Source: Bugulina stolonifera
Taxonomy: Eukaryota; Bryozoa; Gymnolaemata; Cheilostomatida; Bugulidae
Assembly: GCA_935421135.1 (NCBI GenBank)
Contig: OW285191.1
Coordinates: 13,891,700 to 13,955,699, forward strand
DNA length: 64,000 nt
Reading direction: 5' to 3'
Below are positions 24,601 to 39,600 of the stretch, in pieces (within the stretch, counting starts at the first letter, position 1; each line of letters opens with the position of its first letter). Below the pieces are notes generated by a model. That model did not search any database. It worked only from the letters and a program-made list of their open reading frames with translations, and was not told the DNA's origin. The position numbers and the translations under genes were made by a program.

Positions 24601-27600
24601 CATCAATAGAGACTACACCAAGTACCCAAGCTAATGTCGTTTCCATCCTAATGTACTATGATCACCTGCTACTCTGTGACACGTCACAAGGACACTGACT
24701 CCACTCTGACCAATCAGAATAACATCCAGGGTCATTACACCCCTTCGTCTCCTTTAAAGGTTCTGTACACAGTGGAGCGGTAAAGTTCATTCCATCTGAA
24801 TTGTTTGGATATATGCACTCTTGAAACCTTCTGTTCTCTAAGCAGTTACATTTCTCCCATTCACTCCACTCTGTAGAGTAATGTGGGCAGTATACGCTAC
24901 ACTCACGCTCTGATATGCACCAAGCTAAAAGAAAATTATGTTGCGGATTATTTAATGAGTTTGTCAAATAGCTAGACGTAATTGGGCAATAGGTTTTGAT
25001 ATAATATATTCGTAACTATATGCAACTGTGTGGTAGGTGATTTAGAGTTTTAAGTCTCTCAGAGGTATATGGAGCAATAAGGTATTGCATTGTTCTGGCA
25101 TTCTGTCCTATTACCTGGCATCATGGAGTTCTCTGGAGTAGAAGCAGCACTGTGTCGAGTTATCGACTCACGGCTCATCTTGGAATCTGTGGTGGCCATA
25201 TTGAAATTGGATGTAGCAATGGTGGCTGCTGTGTTGTTTTCCACATTAGAGGTAGAGATAGCTGTTATAGGATTAGTAGTCGTAGAATTGATGCCTGTAG
25301 TACTAGCAGCATTGAGATTGGTGGGTGGAGAGTTGGTGACGTTTTCATTGAAGTTTGTGCCATTATAATGGGCTGTATTGGTGGTAACTTCAGTTTTGTG
25401 TGCTGTGATATTGCTTGCAGTAAAATTGGTTGTCGTGAAATTGCTTGCAGTGACATTGGTAGCCATGACGCTGGTTGCAGTGACATTGGTAGCTATGACG
25501 CTGGTTGCAGTGATGTTGGTAGTCATGACGCTGGTTGCAGTGACATTGGTGGCCATGACGCTGGTTGCAGTGACATTGGTAGCCATGACATTGGTTGCAG
25601 TGACATTGGTAGCCATGATGCTGGTTGCAGTGACATTGGTAGCCATGACGCTGGTTGCAGTGACGTTGGTAGCCATAAAGCTGGTTGCAGTGACATTGGT
25701 AGCCATGGCGCTGGTTGCAGTGACATTGGTAGCCATGACGCTGGTTGCAGTGACGTTGGTAGCCATGACGTTGGTTGCAGTGACATTGGTAGCCATGGCG
25801 CTGGTTGCAGTGACGCTGGTTGGAGTGATATTGCTTGCAGTGATATTGCTTGCAGTGACATTGCTCGCAGTGATGTTGGTTGCAATGATATTGGAGTTTG
25901 ATGATTCTGTTACAAGAGCTGTACTGGTCGCCGTCAAGCTGCTATCATAGCTAGTGGTGAGAACCCGGTGATCACCTGGTAATCTCTTTGTTACTGACTT
26001 TGGAAGAGAAGCTGGGCATCTAAAAGGGACACTAGAGTGTAAAATTATGTCTTCCCATCCGCCTGCAGGTAATAGCAAATGTTTTTACACATAGATCTAC
26101 AATGTACTTTTATACCATCTAGTCTACTATTAGCTCCAACAATTGGGGAATATAAATTATTCGATGCTGCTAATCATAATAGAAACACTGTTCTATTTCA
26201 TGGGTATACCTACACAGCTAACCAATACCAGAAACTAAAACAACTCTATGTAGCTTGCCTAGCTCCATCATGTTATGTAGCTAAGTGTTTCAGCTAGCAG
26301 GTAGAATGTGGTCGTAGAGGATTCCAAACCAGAGATTATACATGCATACACTCACCTTATGCGTTGTTGTTTACCACTGCTACAGTCACAGGATCCCCAC
26401 TGAGACCAGATATATCCACAAGAACAATCACTTGTCATCTTATCGGTTGTAGTACAGATCTCACTACCCATGTAGTCTGTATTAGTATCATAGTTAGCAG
26501 GTGGTATACAGTCTCTAGACCTGGTGTGTGTACCATTCTCATTCCCTATACCACATGGTGTACATGTAGACCAACTGTTCCACTCTCCGTGTCTGACAAA
26601 GTTATATATACACACAGTGGTCTATGGTGAATTTGTACCTGCCTGACATATCGAAAATACTGTATATTTGGATGACCAGACAACTTTATTAGTCATTGAC
26701 AGGAACCAGGAACCATTTGAGACCTGAACCACCCATTGTTCAAGTTCATCACCATATTTCATACTAGCACAAATTGCTAGGTGCTCGTTTGGAGAATCTA
26801 CATGTGGATTAAAGTACATAGCACATCTGCTTAATACATACAGGAATAGCACAGTTTTACAAATTTGACTAATTAACTCGACACACACCTGCTACACTTT
26901 TGCTTGCAGACATATGGGTTGACATCGTTGATAGAGCAAACTCCTCCAATAGGTCTGGGATGGTGGTAATGACATTCTACACCAATCCTTCCATACCCTG
27001 ACTTACAATCACACTGATCAACTTCCACTGTTTCTGGACAGATGCAAGGTACAGTTGTTACTTTGGTCTCGATATCGCCAGGATCACCTGTCAGAAAACA
27101 TTCCTAGTCTTATAGCACGGCACATGAATGACTAAAATCTGGATGAAGGAAGATTACCATATTATATATACCATAGTAGTACAGCATAATCTAAATTATC
27201 TGCTCAGCCCATTCATTAATTGGAAACTTCCCAATGTCATGTGTGCTATAGTAAGGCCATATTATAGAGCTCAAGTTGTAATGCACACATACATGGCGCC
27301 TACTGCATTGCAGCACATGCTTGTAACTTACATAAGAATGGCCTATCCAAGATATAGCCGTTTCCACTGTTTCCCTCCATGCAGGTTCTTGTATACTGAA
27401 GTATGGGATTGGCAGAACAGTAGCAGTGGTCAACCGGTAATGACCAGTAAGGACAAGCAGAGGAGCAGTTGCCAGGCTGGAATAAACTCAGAGTGATGAT
27501 TTGTGAGGAAGATTTATTCTCCAAGAAAGTATTTTGAATCTTTGAAATGCCTGCATATTGAGAGCTGCCCTAGCAGACTTGTCATACCAACATAGACTTT

Positions 27601-30600
27601 GGTATTGATTGAACTAAGGAGTGTATTTTGTACTTACACCTTAGATGGTGTTGTCAAAACATAGTTATTATTATGTTCATATATTTTAATACCAAAATTA
27701 TACTAATGCAATCAGTTGTCAATCTAATTGTGGCCCGGTTTTTATAAGTAAAAAGCACTCAGAATTTAATTTTTTTATTTCAGTTGTATTACTATTATCA
27801 TATTTTACTATTTACCTTGCTTTCATTTTAAAATGCATACATATGGAACATGAGAAAATAAATCAATGTTGTGATGAAACCTAAAATCAACTCCAGAAAT
27901 GTTCTTCATCACAAAAATTTTCAATTGTACTAAAATTTACAATTCTATTTATGACGATAAATTTAATGACTCACAATTAAATTGGCATGACCACCAAGAA
28001 CATCATATAATGTTCCATCTTTACAACTACAGCCCATGTAGGTTTCTGGTCGAGTTGTTGTAGTCGTAACAGTGGTGGTCACTGTAGGAGTAGTCGCTGG
28101 AGTCATATTAATTGTGGTGGTAGTAGCCGCTGCAGCAGAAGTATTTGGAGTTGTTAAGGCAGCTGTGGTAGGTGACAGCATGGCACTTTGTGTCCCATTA
28201 GTTATTATTTCATATGTTTTGCTGCTTGTAGGAGTTGTGGCTGGCCACGATGCAGTCGTAGAATTAATAGTTGCTGTTGGTGTACTTGCAGTAGTTGTTG
28301 TTGCAGAGGTAGAGGTAGGAACTGCAGTAGTGGTAGCAGCGGTGGTAGTAGTAGTAGTGGTAGTGGTGTGTTCAGCAGATGTAGGCGTTGTTACGTGGTT
28401 TGGTGTTGTAGTGGTTGGGTTGCTGGTGACTGTGGTAAGTGCTCGGGACGACTCTGTGTCTGTACCCTGGCACTTGTCCAACCGCTTCCAATTTGGAAAG
28501 TCATCACACTCACTGAATCATTAAAAGTACATCATTTAAAACATATTTTAGTATAAATCCATATTTAAGATAGTATTCAAACTGAACTGAACAGTTTGTC
28601 TTTAGGATAAACTTTCAAATAGAATTTAGACGGCAAATGTTTACAAAATAGAGAAAAGAGTACAAACAGGTGACTTCATTGATGTATGGATCTGGGACCC
28701 TGTAACCATGCCCATGGAGTGAGCTCACAATGATCCTGCCACTTTAACAGTTAGTAGCCTACTTCATTGTACGTTTGGTTTTGGGAATTTTATCATTTTA
28801 AGTGTCATATATGTCATGTGACCAATTACCATGTTTACTGTGGAATGGGCTGAACGTTGTGAGCATGTGACATTGTGTCATATGACCTAGAATGTGTCAA
28901 AATTATCTATCTTTTAAAGTACTACATGCATGTAACTCCATGGTTATTTAAAATTTTGTCAGAAGAGTCACAGCTTGAGTTTGCTACTAGAAAACTAATG
29001 AGAGCCAACTGACCCACAATCAGGAGCTAAACTTGTTCAACACAAAAACCTATCAAATCTCTGCTTGTCATCCAAAGTGAAATAACCTTAACTACTAGTA
29101 AAATATTTAACTATGAAAGACTAAACATGTGCTTTGTAAGTTTGTTTGATTCTACTGCAGTCACTAGCACCTACAATGTATTTCTATCAAGAACAACACT
29201 GATCATACCTGCTGCATACTTGAGTTCGCTCAGAAACCATATCCTATACAAAACACAGACAAGACTGTCACTTTACAGTGCAGGCATTCTACCCCCCTCC
29301 CAAACTCTAACTAAGTTAACTACAAACCACAGTTTACACTTCATCTGATAAAAATACAGTCTACATTATAATCTATGACACTCATTAGTTTTTGATTTGA
29401 ATTTGAAGTTGTCCTCTCTCAAAATCTCATTCAGATCAGTAATAGCCTGGGAACCCCATGCGTCATGGTTCTCAAACCAAAAGTGGTGATATTTTACTAA
29501 TGAGTGATCAGATGATCCAAGTACAACTTGTATTTGATATGTACATGATTTTGCACCTAATACTATTAAATCAATAAAACATGGCATGGAGGGGGATAAC
29601 TACATGTATTTCCACTAGATATGCGTAAACTTATTGATGCAATATCTACAGTTTACATTACACTCACTTGATACACTTTAAAGGTTCCAGTCGTGTTATG
29701 AAAAAATGCCCCAGATGTACAATCCACCTGGTATAATATATTCAGACAGTTTGTGTTACAGCTGGCCTCGGATATGCATCCTATATTAGTCAGGGTTATA
29801 CCTTGCACAGTCGTTTCGTCATGGCTGCATATGCTACAATGATCATCGGTACAGTATCTCATGGAATGTACTGGCAAACATATTGGAATAAGTTTACAAT
29901 GGGTTACAACAGTAGTAGCTTTCTTTCAAGCCATCCCAAGTAGTTGAAGGTTTGGTTATTAAAAATTATCAGCATCGTCTGAATTTCATTGAAGCTCTTT
30001 TACAGGTGAGCTGGAAGACTCTGGAAGACACTGAGCATAGTACTATATGTAGTTAGCACAATTTTGAGGTCCAGTCCATGCGCACAGAATACTAAATTTT
30101 GTAGATCATTTACACAAAATACACTGAGCCTCTACAATGTACCAGGTGTGCACCATAAATGTTAAAACCATAATAATATTTACGAGCTAGTTTCTTCTCC
30201 ATGATTATTACAGCACGGCCTATCCACCATAGCTGGACACATAGTGGAACAATTGCTTGGTGACATCTGTTTTTCAAAGTCGGTTTCGTATTGTGAACAC
30301 ACTTGATTCTTTAGCTCAACATATGAAGGTGTTATTGAAGGCTTATCACAGTAGTACACATCCAACTGTAATAGTCAGTTACATGTAGTTGTAAATTCCA
30401 ATAAACATCTAGCCTGTGATTTAGAGCATAGTTTTTAAGCTGAACACTAAGATAACAGTTTTCACTACAACATAGTGCAACTTAAAATTGTCTTCCCTTT
30501 TATTACAATGTGTGTGAAACTAAAGTGTGCCAACTAAATGGAGTGTCAGGATCATACGAACAAAGGATTAAACAATATAATCGGTAACCTCTAATCAGTA

Positions 30601-33600
30601 AGACAATAATTAAATCTGTTTTTGAAATTTAGCCCATGTGAATATGTATGAGATATAGTTATGCAATGTACATAACCGTGATAGTGCAGGGGGGGGGGGG
30701 GGGTAGCACTTGCAACAATGAGCCAATGATATAAGTTGTATGGTGCAAGCCCCACCAGCACCTACAGAGTTTCTTTACTTTACTCCCAACATTAGTGCCA
30801 TGGTACACTATGAAAAATATGCTGCCCTGCTTGATATCAAATTCGTTAGACAGTTGCTATAAAATTAATTGGGAAACCCAAAACTTCGCGCAATACTGTG
30901 CAACAGGAAGCTAGCATTACACCATATTTAGTTTTAAATAGATCCACTTGTAGCTAACAAAGAGTAGCTGTATAAGAATCTGGTAACTAAGCAATACAAA
31001 AAAATCTATTCTACAGTGAGAGGTAAAGATATAAACTTCTCACCTGGGTATTGTCATTGCATCTGCATATGCTTTTCAGATATTGTGACGTTGGACAAAA
31101 ATCTTCCTTACAAAGTTTCTTTGAGGATATGGTGACAGTGGAACCTGTCTGGCAGGAGCTGTGAAATATTTCCCCAATAAGCTGAAACAAGACATACAAT
31201 GTTATGAGTAGCAGTGGGGGGTAATCAGCTGTAGGAGCCAGCAACACATGTTCACATAAAGTTATAACGCCACATATTCTTGAGCACCATCAATTCGACA
31301 AATTCAGATACAACGTTTAACCCCATGTAAACAGTGCATATGTTGCAGTTTATCTGAAAGATAACATGACTACTCATTTTCCATGACATATTAAACATGG
31401 AAATCAGGCAATAATATAAGATATTACCACACTCGACTACATGTGTGGCATATGCCACTCCTAATGCAATAGCAATATTCCAACTAACAAGTGAAATGAA
31501 ACAGAAACATAGGAAGAGAATAATACGCCTTTGTACTTTCACTATTTAATATAATTCAATGGCCGATATGATGTGAGGACTAATATTACCTTACCACTGA
31601 TCGGTCTGAACAAACTCTTGTCTCAGTGTAGTTTCCATTGTCGCAATCACACGTTCTAGAACCAACGACTCTCAAATTTGGACAAACTTCATTACAGGAA
31701 CGAAGCTTTAGCCCGAGTTTGGGATTGGTTGAGGGTACAAGCTGCTGGTCGTAAGATAGAATACAGGAACAAGCTTCTGACAGAAAACCCTATGAGACAG
31801 AAACGGTGAAAATAAACTGTGGGTGGTTGATATTGACTAACAGTGGTGGCTTAGCCAATCACCTACTTTATCTACATGATTGTACTTATTCCAATATCAG
31901 AGAAGAAGGATGCTGGGAAGATAATTTCTGAGAAACGGTTTTTAAATGATTTTATTGGACTCTGCTCTAATGGAGTTGTCATCTCTCTCATTTTTAAATT
32001 GCGTCTGCTGGTTGGGAGTTAGAGCAATTAATCACTTCTCGGACTGACCTGCGTCGTAAATAAAAATCCAGAGATGGCCATCCGGTCTAGGCCCAAAGAG
32101 CTATTGACCTGGGATTTTGCTTGGTCGGAAAAAACCATTCCCAACTCATCGCACTCGCACAAAAATGAGGCTTTTTCTTTTGGCGCAGGCCGGTGTGTTT
32201 GTTACCCTGTGACGAAAGTGGGCCGGAAATTTTGTTTACTAAATTGGCCTGTGCCTGAAATTTAGGTCACAAAGACACTAATCAACTTTTAACATTACAT
32301 ATATATAGTATCAACTCCCCATGTGGTTAAACTCATGGGTTGCAATCTTCATTACAATTCACAGTTGACTTTATTTATAGAGTTATGTGACCATTATAGA
32401 GACCCTTGCTATCATTGGTTGGGTGGCCAAGTCGACGTTAGTACTAACTTGTATTATAATGACTTTATTGGCCAATTTCTTTATAATTTAATTAATTTTC
32501 AAGTCTCAACAACCACTTTTTGCTTTTACACAAATTTTGTTTGTCATACAATTCAAAACACAATGTTTAGTTTGGGATGTAAAGAATTTGGAATAAATGG
32601 AACGGTGCACATACTCGTACATGTACATGTGTATGATATGTATATTCTATATGGTTTATAAACACCGTAACCAATCCCCTCCATCACATGTGAAATAGAG
32701 CTACATGGGCATAATGGTAAAGAATAGTCTAATTTTTAGCTTGTGTTCACACAAATTGTCATGTGTTTCAGTCAGGTTGGTTTTATACTGTTGACATCGT
32801 TAGCTATTGGAAATCATCTTGAAAACCTACTATTAATTCATAATAAAATAGCAATTAAACTGCTGATGAATTCCATTACTGGCAGCAGAATTAGTTTTAT
32901 ATACGTACATCTAGTGAAGGCATATGAGATTCATCAACTACTTTAGCCCAATGATATGTGCCGTTACACTTGGAGAAACAGCGATCCATACAGTCCATCC
33001 GTCTCATAGTTGTCGTACCTTGAAGATCCATCTCATCTGTCCAATCAGAAGTCACTCTCTCATCTCGAAGAGTGATTATGAGATAGCTGCATACCTTAGA
33101 GTAAGTGGAGCACGGATCTGGTGAATAAAGAAAGTCTCAGTGGAGATTCTGTTATTACGAAGATGAAATATGATTGTCTGGATTCCATATTCTAAGAAAG
33201 TGTGTTTAATAACTACACTGGTCTAAACTTTCTGTAGGTCTATCAAGTAGATAGTATAGGCCTACATGTAGTATGTGAACACTTTGGTCACCAAAGTGTC
33301 AGACAGCGATGAGCAAACAGGATTGCCGCCAAACGGAAATAGTCCTAATGCATAATTATAGATAAATATCAAAATTTCATAGAAATTGTAGAGCAATTCA
33401 AATAAGTTTACTGGAAAGCACTTGGATACATTAGGACGAATACTACAGTACCTCTTACCTTCTATGCTGCTGTCACCACTTGTTGGCTGCATTGGGTCTA
33501 ACAACTCCCAGCAATGAACCATCCCAGGATCCACCAGGTAAGATACTTCACATACGATCCTGTCATAAGTAACATCCCCGTTAGCTAAATCGAAGAGTTC

Positions 33601-36600
33601 AACACTAAATATAGAATATTTGTTGTACTTCAGATCAGTCGTACTTTTCCAGCGAGGTAGAGCAAATGCTGTTACATGACGATAGCCTGAACAAATAGTA
33701 GGTATATTCGAGGCGGGACTCTTCCCCAGGTAGCCCAATACTACATCACTGTCTAAAAGACATAAAACTCAGGTTAATCACACAGAACGCTCCAAAATGA
33801 TCTAATCTCAGTAACTGGGCACAATAAAATATAATGCTAACAAGTACTTGTATATTATATATGTTTACACAACGGTGATAGTAACCATAAGCCATACTAA
33901 CCGATACTGAGGAGGGTGCCAGCATTGTTATTTGTGGCAGATACTTGATGATTGACTGTTTCTATATCCATGCTTTTAAACTGGTCTGCAACTAAAAATT
34001 GCAAAGTGAGACAAAATTGTGGGTTACCCATGTAGATCCAACAGAAAAAATAATATGTATGTACATTTTGTACATGTACATGTTAGTACATAAATGATAC
34101 ATATATACACTAAAGGATATTTATTAACTGCATACCAAGTAGTTTATAGTCTATAACCAGTTATATTATTTGGACACATCAGGGTGTGTTAAAATATTTC
34201 TAAAGAAGTCTAGGTTAAATCTCATACCAAATACGTCATTCATGTGCAACTTGTTTATATATCAACGATTATGATATTGGTTAGAAGTTATGCTCTCTTT
34301 TTAGAGATGGGAGGGTAGATAACTCTGACTGTAACCAATGAATTCCTATAGGTTGACAATAATAGTCAGTGATTGATACCTAACAAAATGCTAAATATTG
34401 TGGATTATAACCTGCAAGAGTACAAATACAAGATAAAACTATGGACGCATCATATTAGAGAGCTTGTAACTAAGACAGGGAAGGAGGTAGACGTAAAGCT
34501 ATTGAATTGAGGGGTTATGTGGTACCTACACTTATAGTCTGTGCCAACACACAGTTCCATAGCCATATGTAGGGGTATGGAGTAAGAGGCTTGGTTGTAG
34601 AACAATGTAAGGCATGTCATATAGCCTCTGAACTTGAGTTCCAACATGGTTGGATAATATCTATCTGCATTTAGCCCATTGTCCTCTTGTACGCTTTGTA
34701 TAATTGTTCCAGTTTTATCCAAGATACTAAAAAACCAAAATTAGGGTATAGAAATTCAACCAAAGTAAAAACATTATTATACATGTATTTCAATTGTAAC
34801 AATTGTAAACCCTATTTATTGGCCTTCATCGGCCTTTAGTCAGTCGGTATGGCCTAGGGGTTAAGATGTTTGACTCTAGTCCAGACAGCCTGGGTTCGAT
34901 TCCCAGCAGTGACAAGCTTTTCAGGCTTAGGCTGACTACTCAGTCCCTGCGAATCAGGACTTTAAATAATGGAGGTCCCCTGTGTGTATTTCATCTGCAT
35001 GCAGGATAAAGATCCACCTCTGCCCTCTTCGAAACAAGAGCAGCCACATCATGGCGGGGCAGGTGAAACTGGCAGCACCAGCACTGTCTGTTCCAGCCTT
35101 GTAGCACAATGCTTCATGCTAGGTTCTTAACAGGCAGTGACTGAAAAGTGGTGGTGAGAACTTGGTAAGCTCACACACCACTATAAAAAAACCACACCTG
35201 AGCTGTGGTACATAAAAATACCACCGACATGCTCGATAACGAGAGTCTGCTATATTATTACTATTATCTACATCTATATTGTATGTACATAATTATGATT
35301 GCGTAATAATTGGCAAATACATTAGATACAAATAATGTAATGATGCCTAGTCGTCAAATGAAAATAAGCATGAGAGAGAACCTACTGCTGCCCTTTTATT
35401 TCGTCTATGCACAGGTGTATATGCCATCTCTAACTGGTACATTAGAGCCTTGGGATGGGCTATAATAAACCTTGACCAGGGTGGGAGGGGGACGGTTGAA
35501 CAGAGAAGGGCATCTCTACAGTAGAGGAACCAAGTCGTTGCTGCCCATAAATGGATACACCTCTCACAGCATGATATAACAAGCATGGTAAAACAGATAT
35601 AATAATAATAATAATATCCGTGGCGCCAAACACAATTTTTTAACGTGGCTGCCCAATAGCAGAGCTAGTCGAGGGGCCACCACGTCTCCTAGAGCTGGAT
35701 ATTATTATAGTTCGATATGGCACAGAGGGGAAACCTTCTTCGGGACGAAAACCTCCAGGTCGTTGGCGGGACTCGAACCCACGTCCTTGCAGATAACTTG
35801 CGTCATTGCTGCAAGACCAGAGTGACTAGCGCTAGACCACTCAGCCACCAACACCTAATAAACTATAAGGTATGAAACTAATGTACAATACTATGTAGAG
35901 CGAACACCAGACACATCATTATAATGTGTACACAATTAGTAAAATAAAATCAACTACTAGCTGTTATAATACTACAAATACACATACACTGTATATTATA
36001 GGAAATACATAAAAGAGATTGAGATGGCATCATGGGCATGTGGTAAGGAGAGATGGAAATTATCTGGGGAGGCATGAAACTACCAAGAGAAAGAAGTACA
36101 ATAGTCATATGAGTTTTCTCCTTTTACACAAGTTGACAACACAACTACAGTGTAGGTGTCCCCTTTGACATATACAACCAGGTGTCCCCTTTGACATATA
36201 CAACCAGATGTCCCCTTTGACATATACAACCAGGTGTCCCTTTTGACAGCTATAACCATATATACAACCAGTGTAAAGTTGGCACTCACTGCATTATAGT
36301 ATGGAGAGGTCGAGACTGTACATGTACCATCAACCAAGTGTCTACAGGTAGATGGGAAGTAGAGAGCCTTAGTGGGTCGCCATCTGCATTCTCACCAACC
36401 TCCACAGTATACCTGATTCTCTGATAATTAACAGTAATAATATTACATGATACTAATGGTTCAGATTGGAATTGTCTAAACATGCAGTAATTTGTAGACC
36501 AGACAAATCCAAACAACATCATATTGTATACGGCATACAAGGAGGTGTCAATATTCTTTTAGGATGAACTGCATTGTTTGTTTAGTGTTTACAGTTTATA

Positions 36601-39600
36601 TAGTTCATTTCACTCACACTTTACAATCTCTGTTGCAAGAAAAATGAGTATTAGACCCCAGGTAATTGCATACATACAAGTGCTATTCTACATGATGTGT
36701 ACATGTGCTATACATTTTTAGTATACAACTTGCACAGTATAAACCTATAACAGGTTAACAAGCAGTACACCACTTGGTATCATATCACACTCCAATTCCT
36801 GTCTAACATACATTAGCTGCCCTAAAAGCCCTAAAAGTTCTATTATGTGTATATCACATAATCATACTTGTATATACATGATACTGGCTATGCTTATGCG
36901 CTGCACATGTATACAAGCATATAGTTTATATTGCTATAACTTTTACCTGCATGTTATCACTGTTTGCAAGCATATTATGTACAATGTTATTACATGTAGA
37001 GATACTACACATTATTAAACCAATTACCTCTATATTTGTATCCCATTCGACGGAGAGGCGAAACCATTCCCCTAAGTTAATGACTGTTCCAGCTAATTTC
37101 TACAGATAATATGTCACACATAACATAATATAACCAAATATTACAATCATGTATGTAGACACTGGAGTATATTTACATAATATAATGGGGCTTGAGCACA
37201 TTTACCATCATAATAGAATGGAAATGTGCCGTTGAACAAGCTGATAGTGTTCTGGTTGGAGTGCTTTTAAAAATGCACAAAACTTGCACCTATACCGGTA
37301 GTTACATTACTTTACATCACTGACCTCTATACTGTCAGTTACAATATAATACTGACCTCTATACTGTCAGTTACAATATAATACTGACCTCTATACTGTC
37401 AGTTACAATATAATACTGACCTCTATACTGTCAGTTACAATATAATACTGACCTCTATACTGTCAGTTACAATATAATACTGACCTCTATACTGTCAGTT
37501 ACAATATAATACTGACCTCTATACTGTCAGTTACAATATAATACTGACCTCTATACTGTCAGTTACAATATAATACTGACCTCTATACTGTCAGTTACAA
37601 TATAATACTGACCTCTGCACCGTCAGAAGTCGAGAACTTAGCATAATAAAGCCACACATATAACTCTATTTGGTTGACATATGCAGTGGCAGACGTGATA
37701 GTGACATCATTAGATAAGTGTGAGTCATCTCTTGAATCGTACACTGTGTGGTGAAATCCCCAGTTAAGTAGAGGAAAGGTAAACAACTCATCCTGTCGGA
37801 TCGGGTAAAAGAGGGGATTTGCCCTTCAAATTAATTCAGTAATATTATTACATAATGTTATCAGTCTACCAAACAGGATCAGATTCCTAATTCTATAAAA
37901 TATTAAATGTAAATAAACTGCGTCAAGATAACCACACGCAACCATTTTGTATTTGCTATTGGTAGATGAAGTCAGTAGCACATGCTAGGCCCATATACAT
38001 GTAGTTTTAAAACTCTCTCACTAGTATGACCCAGAGATGAACTAGAATACTCTCATCATACAGGAAATGAACAAAGGTTTCACTAGACTAGACTAGAGTA
38101 TCATATCTCCTTACTACTTAGTATATCCTTATCATGCAAGACAGAGATAGAAGTTCAGTAAAAAAAGCTCAACTTCCACAATTTGAGTGTGTGTGGGACT
38201 CAAACCTATGGCCCTACGGTTTACAGAACAGAAAGCGATACAGAAATTGGTATTATATATTCATATATGAAGGAGTAACAGCTACAGGTTTGCTGTTTAA
38301 AGCACATGCATTCCCAACAAGTGGTTCAGTGTTCACATACATGTACACATATGTACACTTACATACTTACATAATATTAGTTGACCTAGATAGCTCAACA
38401 GCTGTCCCATCCAACCTTTCTAATCTTGCAAATTCATGACCAAGTAGGCCAGGAAAAAAGGCCGTAGGTTTTGTACCTATTACAAAAGAAATGAGATAGC
38501 TTTGATGCATATACATACGGATTGCGTGTACTACAAATAATACGTTAACAGACCAATATAGTATCCCGTTACGCTATGACGTTGTGATACAAACCTTGTT
38601 GGTCACAGTAGGTGAGGATATCTCCTGGCATAGGATAGTAACCTGGCAACGTTGTTTCATTACAGAAAGCATATGGTGCTGCAAAAGAATTTTAGAGTAC
38701 GTTATGGGTATCAGATGCTGATAAATACATAGACCATCATAACGAAAAGTTGATGGGAAGGTTTACAATCTTTTACTCAAAGACAGATCTCATCTGTAGA
38801 TGTAAGATATACGGTAACCAAGTAAGTGTCATGTTTAGGACTTGAGCAACTAGAAATAAGAACAGCGATGATAGCTGCCTTTATTAACCACATGTACATA
38901 TACTCCTCATCTATAATGCCAGACAACCTGCAAACACTTGCTACACGCATTTACCTATGGTGTGCAAGAACCTTCTAAGCACTAATTATGCACACTCGTC
39001 ACTTATGAAAGTATCCTCAAGTGCCTAATATAGTAATTACCGGTGCTGTAATAGTACCACATGCACAGTTACCTAGATATTTGCTGTAAGAGTACGGAGT
39101 ACTTGCAAGCACTTGCTACAACTTGTAGCCTACAAGCACTCACCTATGCTGGGTAGAATCCGAACTCTCACACTCTCAGAGTATGAACCACTCAAAGCAC
39201 TAGCCACTTGAGAATCAAACACTGATTCAATAGTATACAGTTCTTCAGACGCGTACTGCCCCCTTGATCTTTCAACACATTCCCCATATATCAATATCTT
39301 ATTTCCATAGCATTCTAAAAATTAGAAATAAATACAGTGAAACTTGCTTAATTCAAACTCCAAGGGACCGCCATAATTGGTTTGAAATAGGCCTGAGTTT
39401 GAATTGTAAGATCACTTATATATATGTCATTATATAGTGCTCAGCAGGGACCTGGGCTAATAATTTGAACTAACCAAGTTTTTGAACTATCCGAGGTTGA
39501 ATTAAGCAAGTTTCACTGTACATGTTTGACAACTAACACTATTAGACACTATTATCTTATATAAAGAAGAAATTTGTACGTAAGTCACTCAATACTGATG

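Noticed and set aside
25152..25950. Long plus-strand ORFs rich in Cys/Asp/Gly or Val/Ala/Leu
   Set aside because: Antisense shadows of the 30-bp coding repeat; the minus frame has proper splice sites and matching phase.
28072..28556. Plus-strand ORFs opposite the mucin exon
   Set aside because: Opposite strand of ACN-type Thr codons gives Val/Gly-rich open frames; no splice or domain support.
30180..30365. Gene end at the in-frame TAA after EETSS
   Set aside because: No polyadenylation signal follows, and the upstream donor GCT|GTAATA keeps phase with the next Cys-rich exon. I kept one gene but flagged the uncertainty.
31252..31542. Minus-strand ORF with hydrophobic stretch
   Set aside because: Lies between exons 24 and 25, which join in phase without it; no acceptor or donor suits it.
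34836..34915. A functional tRNA gene
   Set aside because: Boxes A and B are present but the cloverleaf and acceptor stem do not close well, and it continues into a SINE body.
37321..37608. CRISPR-like array
   Set aside because: Units are contiguous with no unique spacers, and the genome is eukaryotic; it is a minisatellite.
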